A stretch of DNA of 64,000 nt from an uncultured Flavobacteriaceae bacterium (GTDB lineage: Bacteria > Bacteroidota > Bacteroidia > Flavobacteriales > Flavobacteriaceae), in assembly GCA_905181615.1 (NCBI GenBank), contig CAJIYH010000005.1, positions 1-64,000 on the forward strand, in the 5' to 3' direction. Under the pieces are notes generated by a model. That model was not told the DNA's origin and did not search any database. It saw only the letters and a list, made by a program, of their open reading frames with translations. Position numbers and translations under genes: made by a program. Shown one piece after another: positions 28,112 to 37,257 of this stretch; the first letter of the stretch is position 1, and each line of letters starts with the position of its first letter.

Positions 28112-30388
28112 ATGTTAAAAAAACATTATTTATATATACTCCTAATTGGGAGTCTTATTGCTTGTAACCCAGAGTCTCAACTCAGCGAAACAGATACAAA
28201 AGTTGAAGTATTATTGGCGAAAATGACCTTGAAAGAAAAAATTGGTCAGATGAATCAATACAACGGGTTTTGGAACGTAACCGGACCAGTCCCCGAAGGT
28301 GGTGATGCTCAAGTAAAATATAATCATTTAGCGGAGGGATATGTAGGTTCTATGCTTAATGTAAGAGGAGTAAAAGAAGTTCGTGAAGTACAAAAAGTAG
28401 CGGTCGAGAAGTCGAGGCTTGGTATTCCACTAATTATAGGTTTTGATTTAATTCACGGGTACAAAACAATCAGTCCAATTCCACTCGCAGAATCTGCAAG
28501 TTGGGATCTAGATGCCATAAAAAAATCAGCAGCAATTGGAGCTAAAGAAGCGGCAGCTGCTGGAATCAACTGGACCTTTGCTCCTATGGTAGACGTTACA
28601 CGCGATGCCCGTTGGGGAAGAGTAATGGAAGGTGCAGGAGAAGATCCGTATTTAGGAAGTAAAATTGCCGTTGCTCGTGTTCTTGGTTTTCAAGGAGATG
28701 ATCTTTCTTTACCTCACACAGTTGCTGCCTGTGCTAAGCACTTTGCTGGCTATGGTTTTTCTGAAGGTGGTCGAGATTACAATACTGTAGATGTTGGTTT
28801 AAATACACTTCATAATATTGTTTTGCCACCGTTCAAGGCTGCAGCTGACGCTGGCGTTAAAACTTTCATGAATTCATTTAATGATCTAAACGGTATTCCT
28901 GCAACAGCCGATAAATACTTACAACGTGATATTCTTAAAAAAGAATGGAACTTTGAAGGGTTTGTTGTTTCTGACTGGGGATCTCTTCGTGAAATGATGG
29001 ATCATGGGTATGCTAAAGACAGAAAACATGCAGGCGAATTAGCCTTAAATGCTGGCTCTGACATGGACATGGAGTCGTATATCTACTTTGAAGAACTGGA
29101 AGGCTTACTGGGAGAAGGAAAAGTAAAATTAACAGACATCGACGATGCTGTTAGAAGAATTTTAAAGGTAAAATATGAATTGGGCTTATTTGATGACCCT
29201 TACCGTTATTTAGACGAGGAGCGCGAAAAAGAAGTTACCGGTTCTAAAGAGATTATCGACGGTGTTTTGGACATGGCAAAAAAGTCAATCGTATTACTTA
29301 AAAACGAAGATAAAATACTTCCCTTAAAGAAAAAAGGACAACGCATTGCTCTAATAGGCCCTTTGGCTGCCGACAAAAACAGCCCTCTTGGTAACTGGAG
29401 AATTGGAGCCGATGATAATACTGCAATTTCTGTCCTGGAAGGCTTACAAGCTTACAATGGGAATAACATTAAACACCAACAGGGAGTTAAACTTGCAAAT
29501 AAAATACCAGCTGGTTTTCATGAAGAAGTATCAATAAACGAAACAGACAGAACTGGTTTTGCTGCCGCCAAAAAAGCAGCTGCAAGAGCAGATGTAATTG
29601 TAATGGTTTTAGGTGAATATGGTTTTCAATCTGGAGAAGGTCGAAGTAGAGCTAATTTAGATTTACCCGGACTTCAACAAGAACTGCTTGAAGAGGTTTA
29701 TGCTATTAATCCAAACATTGTACTTGTTTTAATGAACGGAAGACCTTTAATTCTTAATTGGGCTTCGGAAAATTTACCTGCTATTGTTGAGGCTTGGCAT
29801 TTAGGGACTCAAAGTGGAAATGCTATTGCACAAGTTCTTTATGGTGATTATAATCCAGGCGGAAAGTTACCAATGAGTTTTCCTAGAAACGTTGGTCAAA
29901 TGCCCTTATATTATAACGTTAAGAGTACTGGTCGTCCTGGTGCTGATGGAGAAGATCAAGGAAGTGTATTTTGGTCTCACTACACAGATGAAAAACATAC
30001 AGCACTCTACCCTTTTGGATATGGACTAAGCTACACAACCTTCGGTTATTCAGACATAGAGCTTAGTGCTTCAGAAATGACTGCTGAAGGCGTTATAGAG
30101 GCTTCTGTTGTGTTAACTAATACTGGAGAAGTGGAAGGAAAAGAAGTAGTACAATTGTATCTTCAAGATCCCTTTGCAAGTGCAGTTAGACCGATACGTG
30201 AATTAAAAGGATTTGAATTGGTTTCACTTAAACCTGGTGAAACTAAAAAAGTAATCTTTACTATAGACGAAAAAATGCTTCAGTTTTATAGTGCTAATAA
30301 TACCTGGGAGTCCGAAACAGGTGATTTTAATATTTTTATTGGAACCGATTCTACTACAAAAAGAAAAGCTACTTTCGTTTTAAACTAA
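28112..30388 (+). CDS. GH3 beta-glucosidase (BglX-like), lipoprotein
   Basis: A 758-residue GH3 enzyme releasing glucose from beta-glucan oligosaccharides. I start it at 28112, where MLKKHYLYILLIGSLIAC is a lipoprotein signal; the longer reading from 27995 overlaps the GH16 gene. The TIM-barrel domain includes AARWGR-type TRDARWGRVMEGAGEDPYL, AKHFAGYG (substrate Lys-His) and GFVVSDWGS with the nucleophile Asp288. The alpha/beta sandwich domain has GEYGFQSGEGRSRANL, which supplies the acid/base region. A C-terminal FnIII-like domain (GKEVVQLYLQDPFASAVRP, RELKGFELVSLKPGE) is complete. Length and domain order match BglX. It lies 25 bases after the first GH16 and 6 bases before the second, clearly one operon. 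Confidence 0.93.
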   Translation: MLKKHYLYILLIGSLIACNPESQLSETDTKVEVLLAKMTLKEKIGQMNQYNGFWNVTGPVPEGGDAQVKYNHLAEGYVGSMLNVRGVKEVREVQKVAVEKSRLGIPLIIGFDLIHGYKTISPIPLAESASWDLDAIKKSAAIGAKEAAAAGINWTFAPMVDVTRDARWGRVMEGAGEDPYLGSKIAVARVLGFQGDDLSLPHTVAACAKHFAGYGFSEGGRDYNTVDVGLNTLHNIVLPPFKAAADAGVKTFMNSFNDLNGIPATADKYLQRDILKKEWNFEGFVVSDWGSLREMMDHGYAKDRKHAGELALNAGSDMDMESYIYFEELEGLLGEGKVKLTDIDDAVRRILKVKYELGLFDDPYRYLDEEREKEVTGSKEIIDGVLDMAKKSIVLLKNEDKILPLKKKGQRIALIGPLAADKNSPLGNWRIGADDNTAISVLEGLQAYNGNNIKHQQGVKLANKIPAGFHEEVSINETDRTGFAAAKKAAARADVIVMVLGEYGFQSGEGRSRANLDLPGLQQELLEEVYAINPNIVLVLMNGRPLILNWASENLPAIVEAWHLGTQSGNAIAQVLYGDYNPGGKLPMSFPRNVGQMPLYYNVKSTGRPGADGEDQGSVFWSHYTDEKHTALYPFGYGLSYTTFGYSDIELSASEMTAEGVIEASVVLTNTGEVEGKEVVQLYLQDPFASAVRPIRELKGFELVSLKPGETKKVIFTIDEKMLQFYSANNTWESETGDFNIFIGTDSTTKRKATFVLN

Positions 30389-30394
30389 ACTAAA

Positions 30395-31159
30395 ATGAAA
30401 TCCATACTCCTATCTATATTCCTTTTGGGAGGTGTCCTTCTTCAGGCACAATCGAAAGAAAGAAAATTAGTCTGGGCTGATGAGTTCAATCAGCCCGAAC
30501 TAAATCAAAACTTTTGGACTTTCAAATTAGGCGACGGTTGTCCCGATTTATGCGGTTGGGGAAATAACGAAAGACAAATCTATACGGATAGTAACCATGT
30601 TATACGTGATGGAAATTTAGTCATTCAAGCCCGCTTAAAAGACGGAGTATATACCTCGTCCCGAATCACAACAGAGAATCAAATACAATACACTTATGGG
30701 CGCTTTGAGGTGCGTGCTAAGCTTCCAGTTGGTCAAGGGGTTTGGCCGGCTTTCTGGATGTTAGGAAGTAATATAAAAGAAGTTGGTTGGCCACTTTGTG
30801 GGGAAATTGACATTTTGGAATATGTGGGTAAAGAGCCCCATGAGGTTTTTACTTCTTTACACACGCAAGCCAGTCACGGAGAAACTATCAATACCAAAAA
30901 AACTAAATTCCCTAAAATTGAAGAAGGTTTTCATATCTATACAGCCGATTGGGATGAAAATCAAATCGAATTTTTTGTAGATGGAATGAGCGTTTATACT
31001 TTTATTCCTAAAAACAAAAGTGAAGCAGAATGGCCTTTTGATCAGCCATTTTATGTGTTATTGAACTTAGCTGTCGGCGGAAATTTCGGTGGCCCTGACG
31101 TTGATGATTCTATTTTTCCTCAGGAATTTATAATTGATTACGTTCGGGTTTATCAATAA
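30395..31159 (+). CDS. GH16 endo-beta-1,3-glucanase, secreted
   Basis: A 254-residue GH16 enzyme with a cleavable signal (MKSILLSIFLLGGVLLQAQ) and no lipobox, so it is periplasmic or released, unlike the first GH16. Catalytic motif GEIDILEYVG: Glu137, Asp139, Glu142. GWGNNERQIYTD, GVWPAFWMLGSNI and VLLNLAVGGNFGG mark the laminarinase subfamily. The sequence ends at IIDYVRVYQ, the closing strand, so there is no appended domain. GDGCPDLCGWGNN contains a Cys pair absent from the paralogue. It probably works on a different chain length or location than the surface GH16. It ends three bases before the convergent symporter gene, with no obvious terminator between. Confidence 0.92.
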   Translation: MKSILLSIFLLGGVLLQAQSKERKLVWADEFNQPELNQNFWTFKLGDGCPDLCGWGNNERQIYTDSNHVIRDGNLVIQARLKDGVYTSSRITTENQIQYTYGRFEVRAKLPVGQGVWPAFWMLGSNIKEVGWPLCGEIDILEYVGKEPHEVFTSLHTQASHGETINTKKTKFPKIEEGFHIYTADWDENQIEFFVDGMSVYTFIPKNKSEAEWPFDQPFYVLLNLAVGGNFGGPDVDDSIFPQEFIIDYVRVYQ

Positions 31160-31161
31160 GA

Positions 31162-32979
31162 CTAATCTGTAAACATCAGTTTCTTCATTAATTTTCTTAA
31201 AATTATAAAGGATAAAAGTGTTACAGCCAGTAAGATCGACCCTTCTTTATATTCACCATAAATAAAATATCCGGTGCTAAATAAAGCTCCGTATATTCCT
31301 ACAGATCCGACTACCATGCATAATATTCCAGTAGGAACGTTCCAAGCTCGCTTTTCGGTAATTAAATCAACACCATCTGCTTCTGCTTCAGCAACTACTT
31401 TGTTCCAACCTGGCCCTCCAGGTTGTGTGATTTTATAAAACTCGTTGAGCGTTTTCTTATCCGAAGGAGACGTTACTAAAGTAACCACCACCCAAGATAA
31501 AGTTGTAATTGCTACTCCTAAAACTAATTGAATGTCATCAGCTATTGGGTCAAACCCTAGTTTTGTGTGAATTAATTTAAAATAAAGTGCCAATACAAAG
31601 GATACAGTCATCGCCGTTATTTCACTGTAGGCATTAATGCGGTACCAAAACCAGCGCATTATAAAAAGCAAACCTGTACCTGCTCCTATTTGTAGTAAAA
31701 TTTGAAATGCTTCAAGAGCGTTACTCAATAATAGTGCAAAAAGTGCTGAAGCTATCATCAAAATCAAGGTACTCCAACGCCCTACCCTAACCAATTCTTT
31801 TTCGGAAGCTTCTGGCTTAACAAAACGTTGATAAAAATCATATACGACATAAGAAGATCCCCAGTTTAGGTGTGAAGATATGGTTGACATAAAAGCCGCT
31901 ATAAGCGAAGCAACTATAAGTCCTATTAATCCTGCTGGTAAAAAGGTCATCATGGCTGGATACGCTAAATCGTCTTTTACAATACTTGGATCAATGTCTG
32001 GAAATGCAGCCTGAAGGGATTGCAAATCTGGAAAAATAATTAAACTTGCCAAGGCAATCAAAATCCAAGGCCAAGGTCGTAAAGCATAATGGGCAAAGTT
32101 GAATAATAAGGTTGCCCAGACTGCATTTTTCTCATCTTTTGCAGACAACATGCGCTGTGCAATATACCCTCCACCACCTGGTTCAGCGCCGGGGTACCAA
32201 ACACTCCACCACTGAATCGCAATAGGTAATATAAAAAGGGTTATAAATACTTCTCTTTGTTGAAAATCGGGGATAAAATCTAATTTTGGAATTACGTTAG
32301 GATGAGTCAATAAAGCATCTAAACTCCCTATCTGTGGTAGATCAATTATATAATAGGTTGCCCAGAAGGTAGCACCCATTGCTAAAATAAATTGAAAGAA
32401 ATCTGTAATAACCACACCTTTAAGGCCACCAAGCGAACTGTATAATACGGTAATAGTTGATGCAATTATGAGGGTTTCTACAGCAGTAAATCCAAGTAGG
32501 ACACTCCCTATCTTAATAGCCGCTAAACAAACTGAAGCCATAATCATGATGTTGAAAAAAACACCCAAATACAAGGCGCGAAATCCACGTAAAAAGGCAG
32601 CTCCTTTTCCACTATAACGCAATTCATAAAACTCTAAATCCGTTACTACTCCAGACTTACGCCAAAGTTTTGCATAGACGAAAACAGTAAGCATTCCGGT
32701 AAGCAAAAATGCCCACCAAACCCAGTTTCCAGAAACTCCATTTTTTCTTACAATGTCGGTAACTAAGTTGGGAGTATCTGCCGAAAAAGTAGTCGCTACC
32801 ATTGAAATTCCCAGAAGCCACCAAGGCATATTTCGGCCTGATAAGAAAAATTCTGTGGAACTAGTTCCTGCCTTTCTTGATACTAATAACCCGATAACTA
32901 AGGTTAAAACAAAAAATAAAATAATAATACCCCAGTCTAAGGTTGAAAGTGTCATAGTTGATTCCATTTGAGGCTTCAA
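31162..32979 (-). CDS. Sodium:solute symporter (SSS family)
   Basis: A 605-residue inner-membrane transporter with about 14 helices. The start region (DWGIIILFFVLTLVIGLLV, then AGTSSTEFFLSGRNMPWW) is the usual SSS beginning. VATTFSADTPNLVTD corresponds to the Na+-site loop, and PGAEPGGGGYIAQRMLSAKD and AFMSTISSHLNWGSSYVVYDFYQRF are family signatures. The C-terminal extension fits the large SGLT-like subgroup that carries sugars or polyols. ATG codons at 32979 and shortly after are all possible; I keep the first. It is the last gene of a minus-strand cassette after the GHMP kinase and nucleotidyltransferase, which suggests it imports the sugar those enzymes activate. Confidence 0.85.
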   Translation of the reverse strand: MKPQMESTMTLSTLDWGIIILFFVLTLVIGLLVSRKAGTSSTEFFLSGRNMPWWLLGISMVATTFSADTPNLVTDIVRKNGVSGNWVWWAFLLTGMLTVFVYAKLWRKSGVVTDLEFYELRYSGKGAAFLRGFRALYLGVFFNIMIMASVCLAAIKIGSVLLGFTAVETLIIASTITVLYSSLGGLKGVVITDFFQFILAMGATFWATYYIIDLPQIGSLDALLTHPNVIPKLDFIPDFQQREVFITLFILPIAIQWWSVWYPGAEPGGGGYIAQRMLSAKDEKNAVWATLLFNFAHYALRPWPWILIALASLIIFPDLQSLQAAFPDIDPSIVKDDLAYPAMMTFLPAGLIGLIVASLIAAFMSTISSHLNWGSSYVVYDFYQRFVKPEASEKELVRVGRWSTLILMIASALFALLLSNALEAFQILLQIGAGTGLLFIMRWFWYRINAYSEITAMTVSFVLALYFKLIHTKLGFDPIADDIQLVLGVAITTLSWVVVTLVTSPSDKKTLNEFYKITQPGGPGWNKVVAEAEADGVDLITEKRAWNVPTGILCMVVGSVGIYGALFSTGYFIYGEYKEGSILLAVTLLSFIILRKLMKKLMFTD

Positions 32980-32998
32980 TGTATGAAAAAAAAGGATT

Positions 32999-33850
32999 TT
33001 ACAGAAGTGTATTCCGATTCTTTAAAAATTCTTCAATTGCTAATATGTCTGTTTTAGTTGTTAAATCTGGCACGTGTTCTCGCATTGGTATTCCATGAAC
33101 GGCTTCTAAACCTAATGCTATCAGGTTAGAGATAGCGTTTGGTAGTTCTTTTTCATTACGAACAGGGTGGAGTGGACATTCTTTTAAAAAAGAATAAAAA
33201 GTGGCTCCATTGAACGTAAAACAATTCATACTTACATAAACAGTTCCATGAGTTTCCTCTAAAGCTCTAAACTCTTCTGAAGATGGTTTTTCGACAATAC
33301 TTAAAAGCTTAAAGTCTGGATCAAAAACTAGGAGGGCAAAACCCGCAATTTTTTCTTTCGAAAAATTTAAATGGTTTAAATCATATGCAATCAATCCATG
33401 ATTTTCTTCAATACTTCGTAGGTTTTGAAATGCTTCTACAGAATATAAATTGTCGCTGTTACAAACTGAAAAATAAGTCTTCTTTAACTCGGGAAACTGA
33501 TCTAATGCTTGTTGAATTGAATCCGCAGTTCCAAGTGGTTTTATTCTGCCTTCAGGGATAAATTGGGTTGCAAATTTAAATTCGAGGTGTTCTAAATTTG
33601 GAAGTTTCTCAATGGTTGATCGAAAAAAGGAAGCGTCTCTTCCCGTAACAAAATAGACGGTCTTATAACCTGCATCTTGGACGTTTCTCAGTAAATAATA
33701 CAATAAGGGTTTGGCATCATCACCAATCTCAATAAGACCTTTAGTTCTGCTATTTGCTTGCTCATTTATATGTTCATCAACCAGACCCGAAACCGACGAT
33801 TTCATTCGAGAAGAAGCGCCCGCCGCCATAATAATTAAATTTTGGGTCAT
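32999..33850 (-). CDS. Nucleotidyltransferase (sugar-1-phosphate NTP-transferase-like)
   Basis: A 283-residue GT-A-like nucleotidyltransferase. The N-terminal signature is IIMAAGASSRMKSS, a variant of the G-x-G-T-R-x pyrophosphorylase motif, followed after an unusual insertion (VDEHINEQANSRT) by KGLIEIGDDAKPLL, where the motif lysine sits. YFVTGRDASFF, PLGTADSIQQAL and SVCNSDNLYS provide the nucleotide-sugar pocket, with SDN in place of the common G-D. IVEKPSS is the downstream conserved element. It overlaps the GHMP kinase gene by 4 bases (ATGA), so the two are translationally coupled. The likely reaction joins an NTP with the sugar-1-phosphate made by the kinase; base and sugar are unknown. 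Confidence 0.75.
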   Translation of the reverse strand: MTQNLIIMAAGASSRMKSSVSGLVDEHINEQANSRTKGLIEIGDDAKPLLYYLLRNVQDAGYKTVYFVTGRDASFFRSTIEKLPNLEHLEFKFATQFIPEGRIKPLGTADSIQQALDQFPELKKTYFSVCNSDNLYSVEAFQNLRSIEENHGLIAYDLNHLNFSKEKIAGFALLVFDPDFKLLSIVEKPSSEEFRALEETHGTVYVSMNCFTFNGATFYSFLKECPLHPVRNEKELPNAISNLIALGLEAVHGIPMREHVPDLTTKTDILAIEEFLKNRNTLL

Positions 33851-34935
33851 GCTGATGTGGTTTTTACAGAACTTCCCTCTGCTTGTGAAACTATAAAGGC
33901 ATCTATAGTCCCTGCTTCTTTTAAGGACTGAACGATTTTATTGGTGTTGTGCTTGTGGGTCATTGCAACAATGCATCCACCGCCGCCTGAGCCAACTATT
34001 TTTGCCCCATATGCGCCTGCATTTAAAACAGCGTTTATCATAGCGTCAATTCTTGGGGGGGTTATTTTTAGATTTCTTTGTAATTGTTCGTGGTGTTGAT
34101 TCATCAAATTTCCAAGTATTTCTGGATTCGGGTTTGCTTTTAAAAATTCAACTTTAGCTTGTTTTGTAATGGAGTGGTTTATAAGTGCTGCAGTAAAAAA
34201 TGGCAGCAAATCAGATGAAATATATTTTAAATACAAATCCAAGTCGGTGCTTTTTGCTTCTGCAATTTCAAAGGAAGGGATTTGGTTTTTTACTTGCTCA
34301 ATTGCTTTAAGGGCATGACCTTTTAAATGAGACAAACTTCCAAAGGTGTCTTTTGCAATTCCAGAAACCCCAACAACCAAATGTCCAATTGGTTTTGAAA
34401 GTTTTAAAACAGAATTATCTGTTGTTTTTAAAAAAATCAACCCTCCCAAAGCAATGGTGTATTGGTCCATAGATCCTCCCGAAGTTCCGTGCTCCAAAAC
34501 CTCTGTTTCATATGCGCGTTGAGCAATCCATTCTGGAGTTACCTCAGCATCGACTCCAAAGGCTTCAACCAAGAATTGAATCCAAGCTATAGTCAATGCT
34601 GTTGAACTTGATAATCCTGCATTAATCGGAATGGTTCCTTCAATAATAATATCATATCCCTCAGATGGGATACAGCCATATTTTAATAAAACCTTTAGGG
34701 CTGTTCTTAAAAAATCTTCTTTTCGAATAGTACTTTTAGACGGTTCAATCAAAATGGTTTCTTCTTTTCCCAAATCCTTCATATAAATGACAAATTGATT
34801 GGTATTATTTGGTGTTCCTTTAATTCGAAGGGATCGATCTATAGCGCATGCAATTATAGGAAGCTTTAGATAATCTTGGTGATCTCCAAAAAGACAGATG
34901 CGCCCAGGCGCTTGAGATGAAATAATTTTGCTCAA
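33847..34935 (-). CDS. GHMP-family sugar kinase (galactokinase/fucokinase-like)
   Basis: A 362-residue small-molecule kinase. The GHMP motifs are in order: APGRICLFGDHQDYLKLPII (motif 1, sugar binding), IPINAGLSSSTALTIAWI (motif 2, ATP-binding P-x-x-x-G-L-S-S-S) and AKIVGSGGGGCIVAMT (motif 3). EVLEHGTSGGSMDQYTIALGG holds the catalytic Asp in M-D-Q. The D-H-Q-D-Y variant resembles galactokinase (E-H-T-D-Y) but the first residue differs, so another hexose or 6-deoxyhexose is likely. Coupling with a nucleotidyltransferase and an SSS transporter points to salvage of a free monosaccharide into a nucleotide sugar, like a split version of the fucokinase/GDP-fucose pyrophosphorylase pair. That last point is inference. 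Confidence 0.8.
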   Translation of the reverse strand: MSKIISSQAPGRICLFGDHQDYLKLPIIACAIDRSLRIKGTPNNTNQFVIYMKDLGKEETILIEPSKSTIRKEDFLRTALKVLLKYGCIPSEGYDIIIEGTIPINAGLSSSTALTIAWIQFLVEAFGVDAEVTPEWIAQRAYETEVLEHGTSGGSMDQYTIALGGLIFLKTTDNSVLKLSKPIGHLVVGVSGIAKDTFGSLSHLKGHALKAIEQVKNQIPSFEIAEAKSTDLDLYLKYISSDLLPFFTAALINHSITKQAKVEFLKANPNPEILGNLMNQHHEQLQRNLKITPPRIDAMINAVLNAGAYGAKIVGSGGGGCIVAMTHKHNTNKIVQSLKEAGTIDAFIVSQAEGSSVKTTSA

Positions 34936-35054
34936 TCGGTTGATGATTTAAAAGTACAAGGTAGTCAAATCATGAAACTGTTATGACGGTGATGGATCTT
35001 AAAAAGTTAACTAATCCAAAAAATTACATATCTTACTGGAAGTAAAAACCTACC

Positions 35055-36446
35055 ATGAAAAAATTTGACAGAAGATCCTTTCTAAAAACTTCCTCTTTAT
35101 CAGCCGCTGCGATAGCATCAACTTCTTTACTAAGCAGTTGTGTTGAGCCAAAAGTAGCCTCAAAAGGGATTTATATGGGAGGCTTTGCCGCACCGAAAAT
35201 AGACTATCTCCGAGCTGCATTCATTGGAGTTGGCGCGCGAGGAGGAAGTCATCTTAGGGTAGTTGCTTCTATGGATAATACAGAAGTTGTTGCTGTTTGT
35301 GATCTGTATGAAGACCATGTAAATCGGTGGACTAAAATTGCTTCAGATATAGGAAAAGGAGAACGACATCAAAAGGCAGCTGCCTATTTTGGAGATGAAA
35401 ACTTATGGAAAAAGATGCTCGAAGAGGTAAAGCCCGATGTTGTTTTTATAGCCACCAATTGGGACAATCATGCTCCCATGGTAATTGAGGCAATGAAAAA
35501 AGGAGCGCATGCTTTTGTAGAAGTTCCTATTGCCAAAACTTTAGAGGATATGTGGGAAATTGTTCGCACCTCCGAAGAAACTCAAAAACACTGCATGATG
35601 ATGGAGAATGTTAATTACGGAAGAACGGAATTGATGTATCTCAACATGTGTCGCCAAGGAGTAATAGGAGATCTTATGCATGCAGAGGCTGCATACATTC
35701 ATGAACTCCGTTTTCAAATGGAAGAACAAGAACGAGGAACGGGGTCTTGGAGAACTCATCATTACGCTAAGGGAAGAGGGAATTTATATCCAACTCATGG
35801 GCTCGGTCCAGTTGCTCAATACATGAATATTGGTCGCACGGATGACTCCTTTAAGAGTATTGTTTCTTACTCTACTCCAGCAATGGGAAGAAAGCTTTAT
35901 GCCGAAAAAAATTATGCGTCGGATCATAAATGGAACCAATTGGATTATCAAAATGGAGATTTAAACACCTCTATAATTAAAACACAAGTCGGGAGAACCA
36001 TAATGATTCAATGGGACGAAACCAGTCCTCGCCCCTATACACGTCATAATTTAATTCAAGGGACAAAAGGAATTTTAGCTGGCTTCCCAACCCGAATAGC
36101 ACTCGAAGGTGGATTTGAAGGGTTTACTAAAAACCACCATTCCTGGGTACAAGGTGAAGATTTAGAGGCGCTTTATGAAAAATACGATCACCCTTTATAT
36201 AAACGCTTAAATCAAAAAACTCAAAACAGCGGACATGGAGGTATGGATGGGATTATGGTGTATCGCATTGTAGAGTGCTTACAACAAGGTTTGCCCCTCG
36301 ATCAAAATGTATATGAAGGTTGCTTTTGGAGTTCCGTTAGCCCACTTAGTGGAGCTTCTATCGCTCAAGATGGAGCACCGCAGCAATTTCCTGATTTCAC
36401 AGCCGGTAGATGGAAAGAAACTCCCCCTTTGCAGATTATAAGCTAA
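35055..36446 (+). CDS. GH109-like NAD-dependent glycosidase / Gfo-Idh-MocA protein, Tat-exported
   Basis: A 463-residue protein. The twin-arginine signal DRRSFLKTSSLSAAAIAS ends in LLSSC (Cys29), so it is probably a Tat-exported lipoprotein that folds with its cofactor before export. The Rossmann motif is AFIGVGARGGSHLR, followed by AVCDLYEDHV. The second domain carries EVPIAKTLEDMWE, MMMENVNYGRTELMYLNMC and GRGNLYPTHGLGPVAQYMN, which I associate with GH109 alpha-N-acetylgalactosaminidases that use tightly bound NAD. YASDHKWNQLDYQNGD is also typical, and the length is normal. It is divergent from the GHMP kinase operon and downstream of the glucan locus. The natural substrate could be another alpha-linked sugar; the family is sound. 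Confidence 0.85.
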   Translation: MKKFDRRSFLKTSSLSAAAIASTSLLSSCVEPKVASKGIYMGGFAAPKIDYLRAAFIGVGARGGSHLRVVASMDNTEVVAVCDLYEDHVNRWTKIASDIGKGERHQKAAAYFGDENLWKKMLEEVKPDVVFIATNWDNHAPMVIEAMKKGAHAFVEVPIAKTLEDMWEIVRTSEETQKHCMMMENVNYGRTELMYLNMCRQGVIGDLMHAEAAYIHELRFQMEEQERGTGSWRTHHYAKGRGNLYPTHGLGPVAQYMNIGRTDDSFKSIVSYSTPAMGRKLYAEKNYASDHKWNQLDYQNGDLNTSIIKTQVGRTIMIQWDETSPRPYTRHNLIQGTKGILAGFPTRIALEGGFEGFTKNHHSWVQGEDLEALYEKYDHPLYKRLNQKTQNSGHGGMDGIMVYRIVECLQQGLPLDQNVYEGCFWSSVSPLSGASIAQDGAPQQFPDFTAGRWKETPPLQIIS

Positions 36447-36521
36447 GTTAACTTTGTGTTAGTTGGATTAAAAGGCTGTTAAAAAATTTCTTTAAAGATA
36501 AATTTATAGTAGGTTTGAAGC

Positions 36522-37187
36522 ATGAAATTCGATTGTAAATTTTTCGGTTTTTTAACTCCTTTATTATTTAGCTCCATTGTTTTATTGGGTCAAACTAATG
36601 AGGTAAAACCTCAAACCTATAAGAGTGATGGTCCAAAAAAAACCCTTTTATTACCAATAAAAGATCCCAACAAACTGCCCGAGTATTTAAAAAAAGATTT
36701 TTTAAAGAATACCCCTGAAGTAGATGGTGATAATAAATATTTCGATCGTCCCGAAATCGACATGAGCAAGCAGGAAACTTTCATGGATAATCGAGATTAC
36801 TTCCTCAATAAACTGAAAACTCCTGAAAACAATCGAAATCCAGTTGATTATATGGTGGATGAATATTTAGGGGATTTTAAAAGTAACGCCCCTTTCGTTC
36901 AGGTGATTTTTAGGGATCATGAAGTAGCAGACGGAGATCGTGTTCGAATCTTATATAATGACCGTGAGGTTGAAGCTAATGTATTGCTTCAAGAACGATT
37001 TAAACGATTGAATATTGACCTTATCCCGGGGTTTAATAAAATTGAATTCATTGCACTAAATCAAGGAGAATCTGGACCTAATACTGCAGAGGTTAGGGTT
37101 TATGATAATGTTGGAGGTCTAATTATGGCAAACCAATGGAATTTAGCTACCGGAAATAAAGCTACTTTGATTGTTGTAAAAGAATAA
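36522..37187 (+). CDS. Conserved exported protein of unknown function
   Basis: A 221-residue protein with a signal peptide (FGFLTPLLFSSIVLLGQT). A charged linker (residues 25-100) is rich in Lys, Asp and Pro. The C-terminal beta domain (residues about 110-221) has VQVIFRDHEVADGDRVRILYN, NIDLIPGFNKIEFIALNQGE and ATLIVVKE. The latter looks like an Ig/beta-sandwich module found in flavobacterial exported proteins; I do not know its function. TAGGTTTG at 36510-36517 is a -7-like box very close to the ATG, which would give an almost leaderless message. It stands alone between the GH109-like gene and the amino acid symporter. Confidence 0.65.
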   Translation: MKFDCKFFGFLTPLLFSSIVLLGQTNEVKPQTYKSDGPKKTLLLPIKDPNKLPEYLKKDFLKNTPEVDGDNKYFDRPEIDMSKQETFMDNRDYFLNKLKTPENNRNPVDYMVDEYLGDFKSNAPFVQVIFRDHEVADGDRVRILYNDREVEANVLLQERFKRLNIDLIPGFNKIEFIALNQGESGPNTAEVRVYDNVGGLIMANQWNLATGNKATLIVVKE

Positions 37188-37257
37188 TTTTTTTCAGCAC
37201 CTCTCTTTTTTATTAATTACAACTCAAATGTCAAGGCTTTTTCTATCTTTAAACCTC

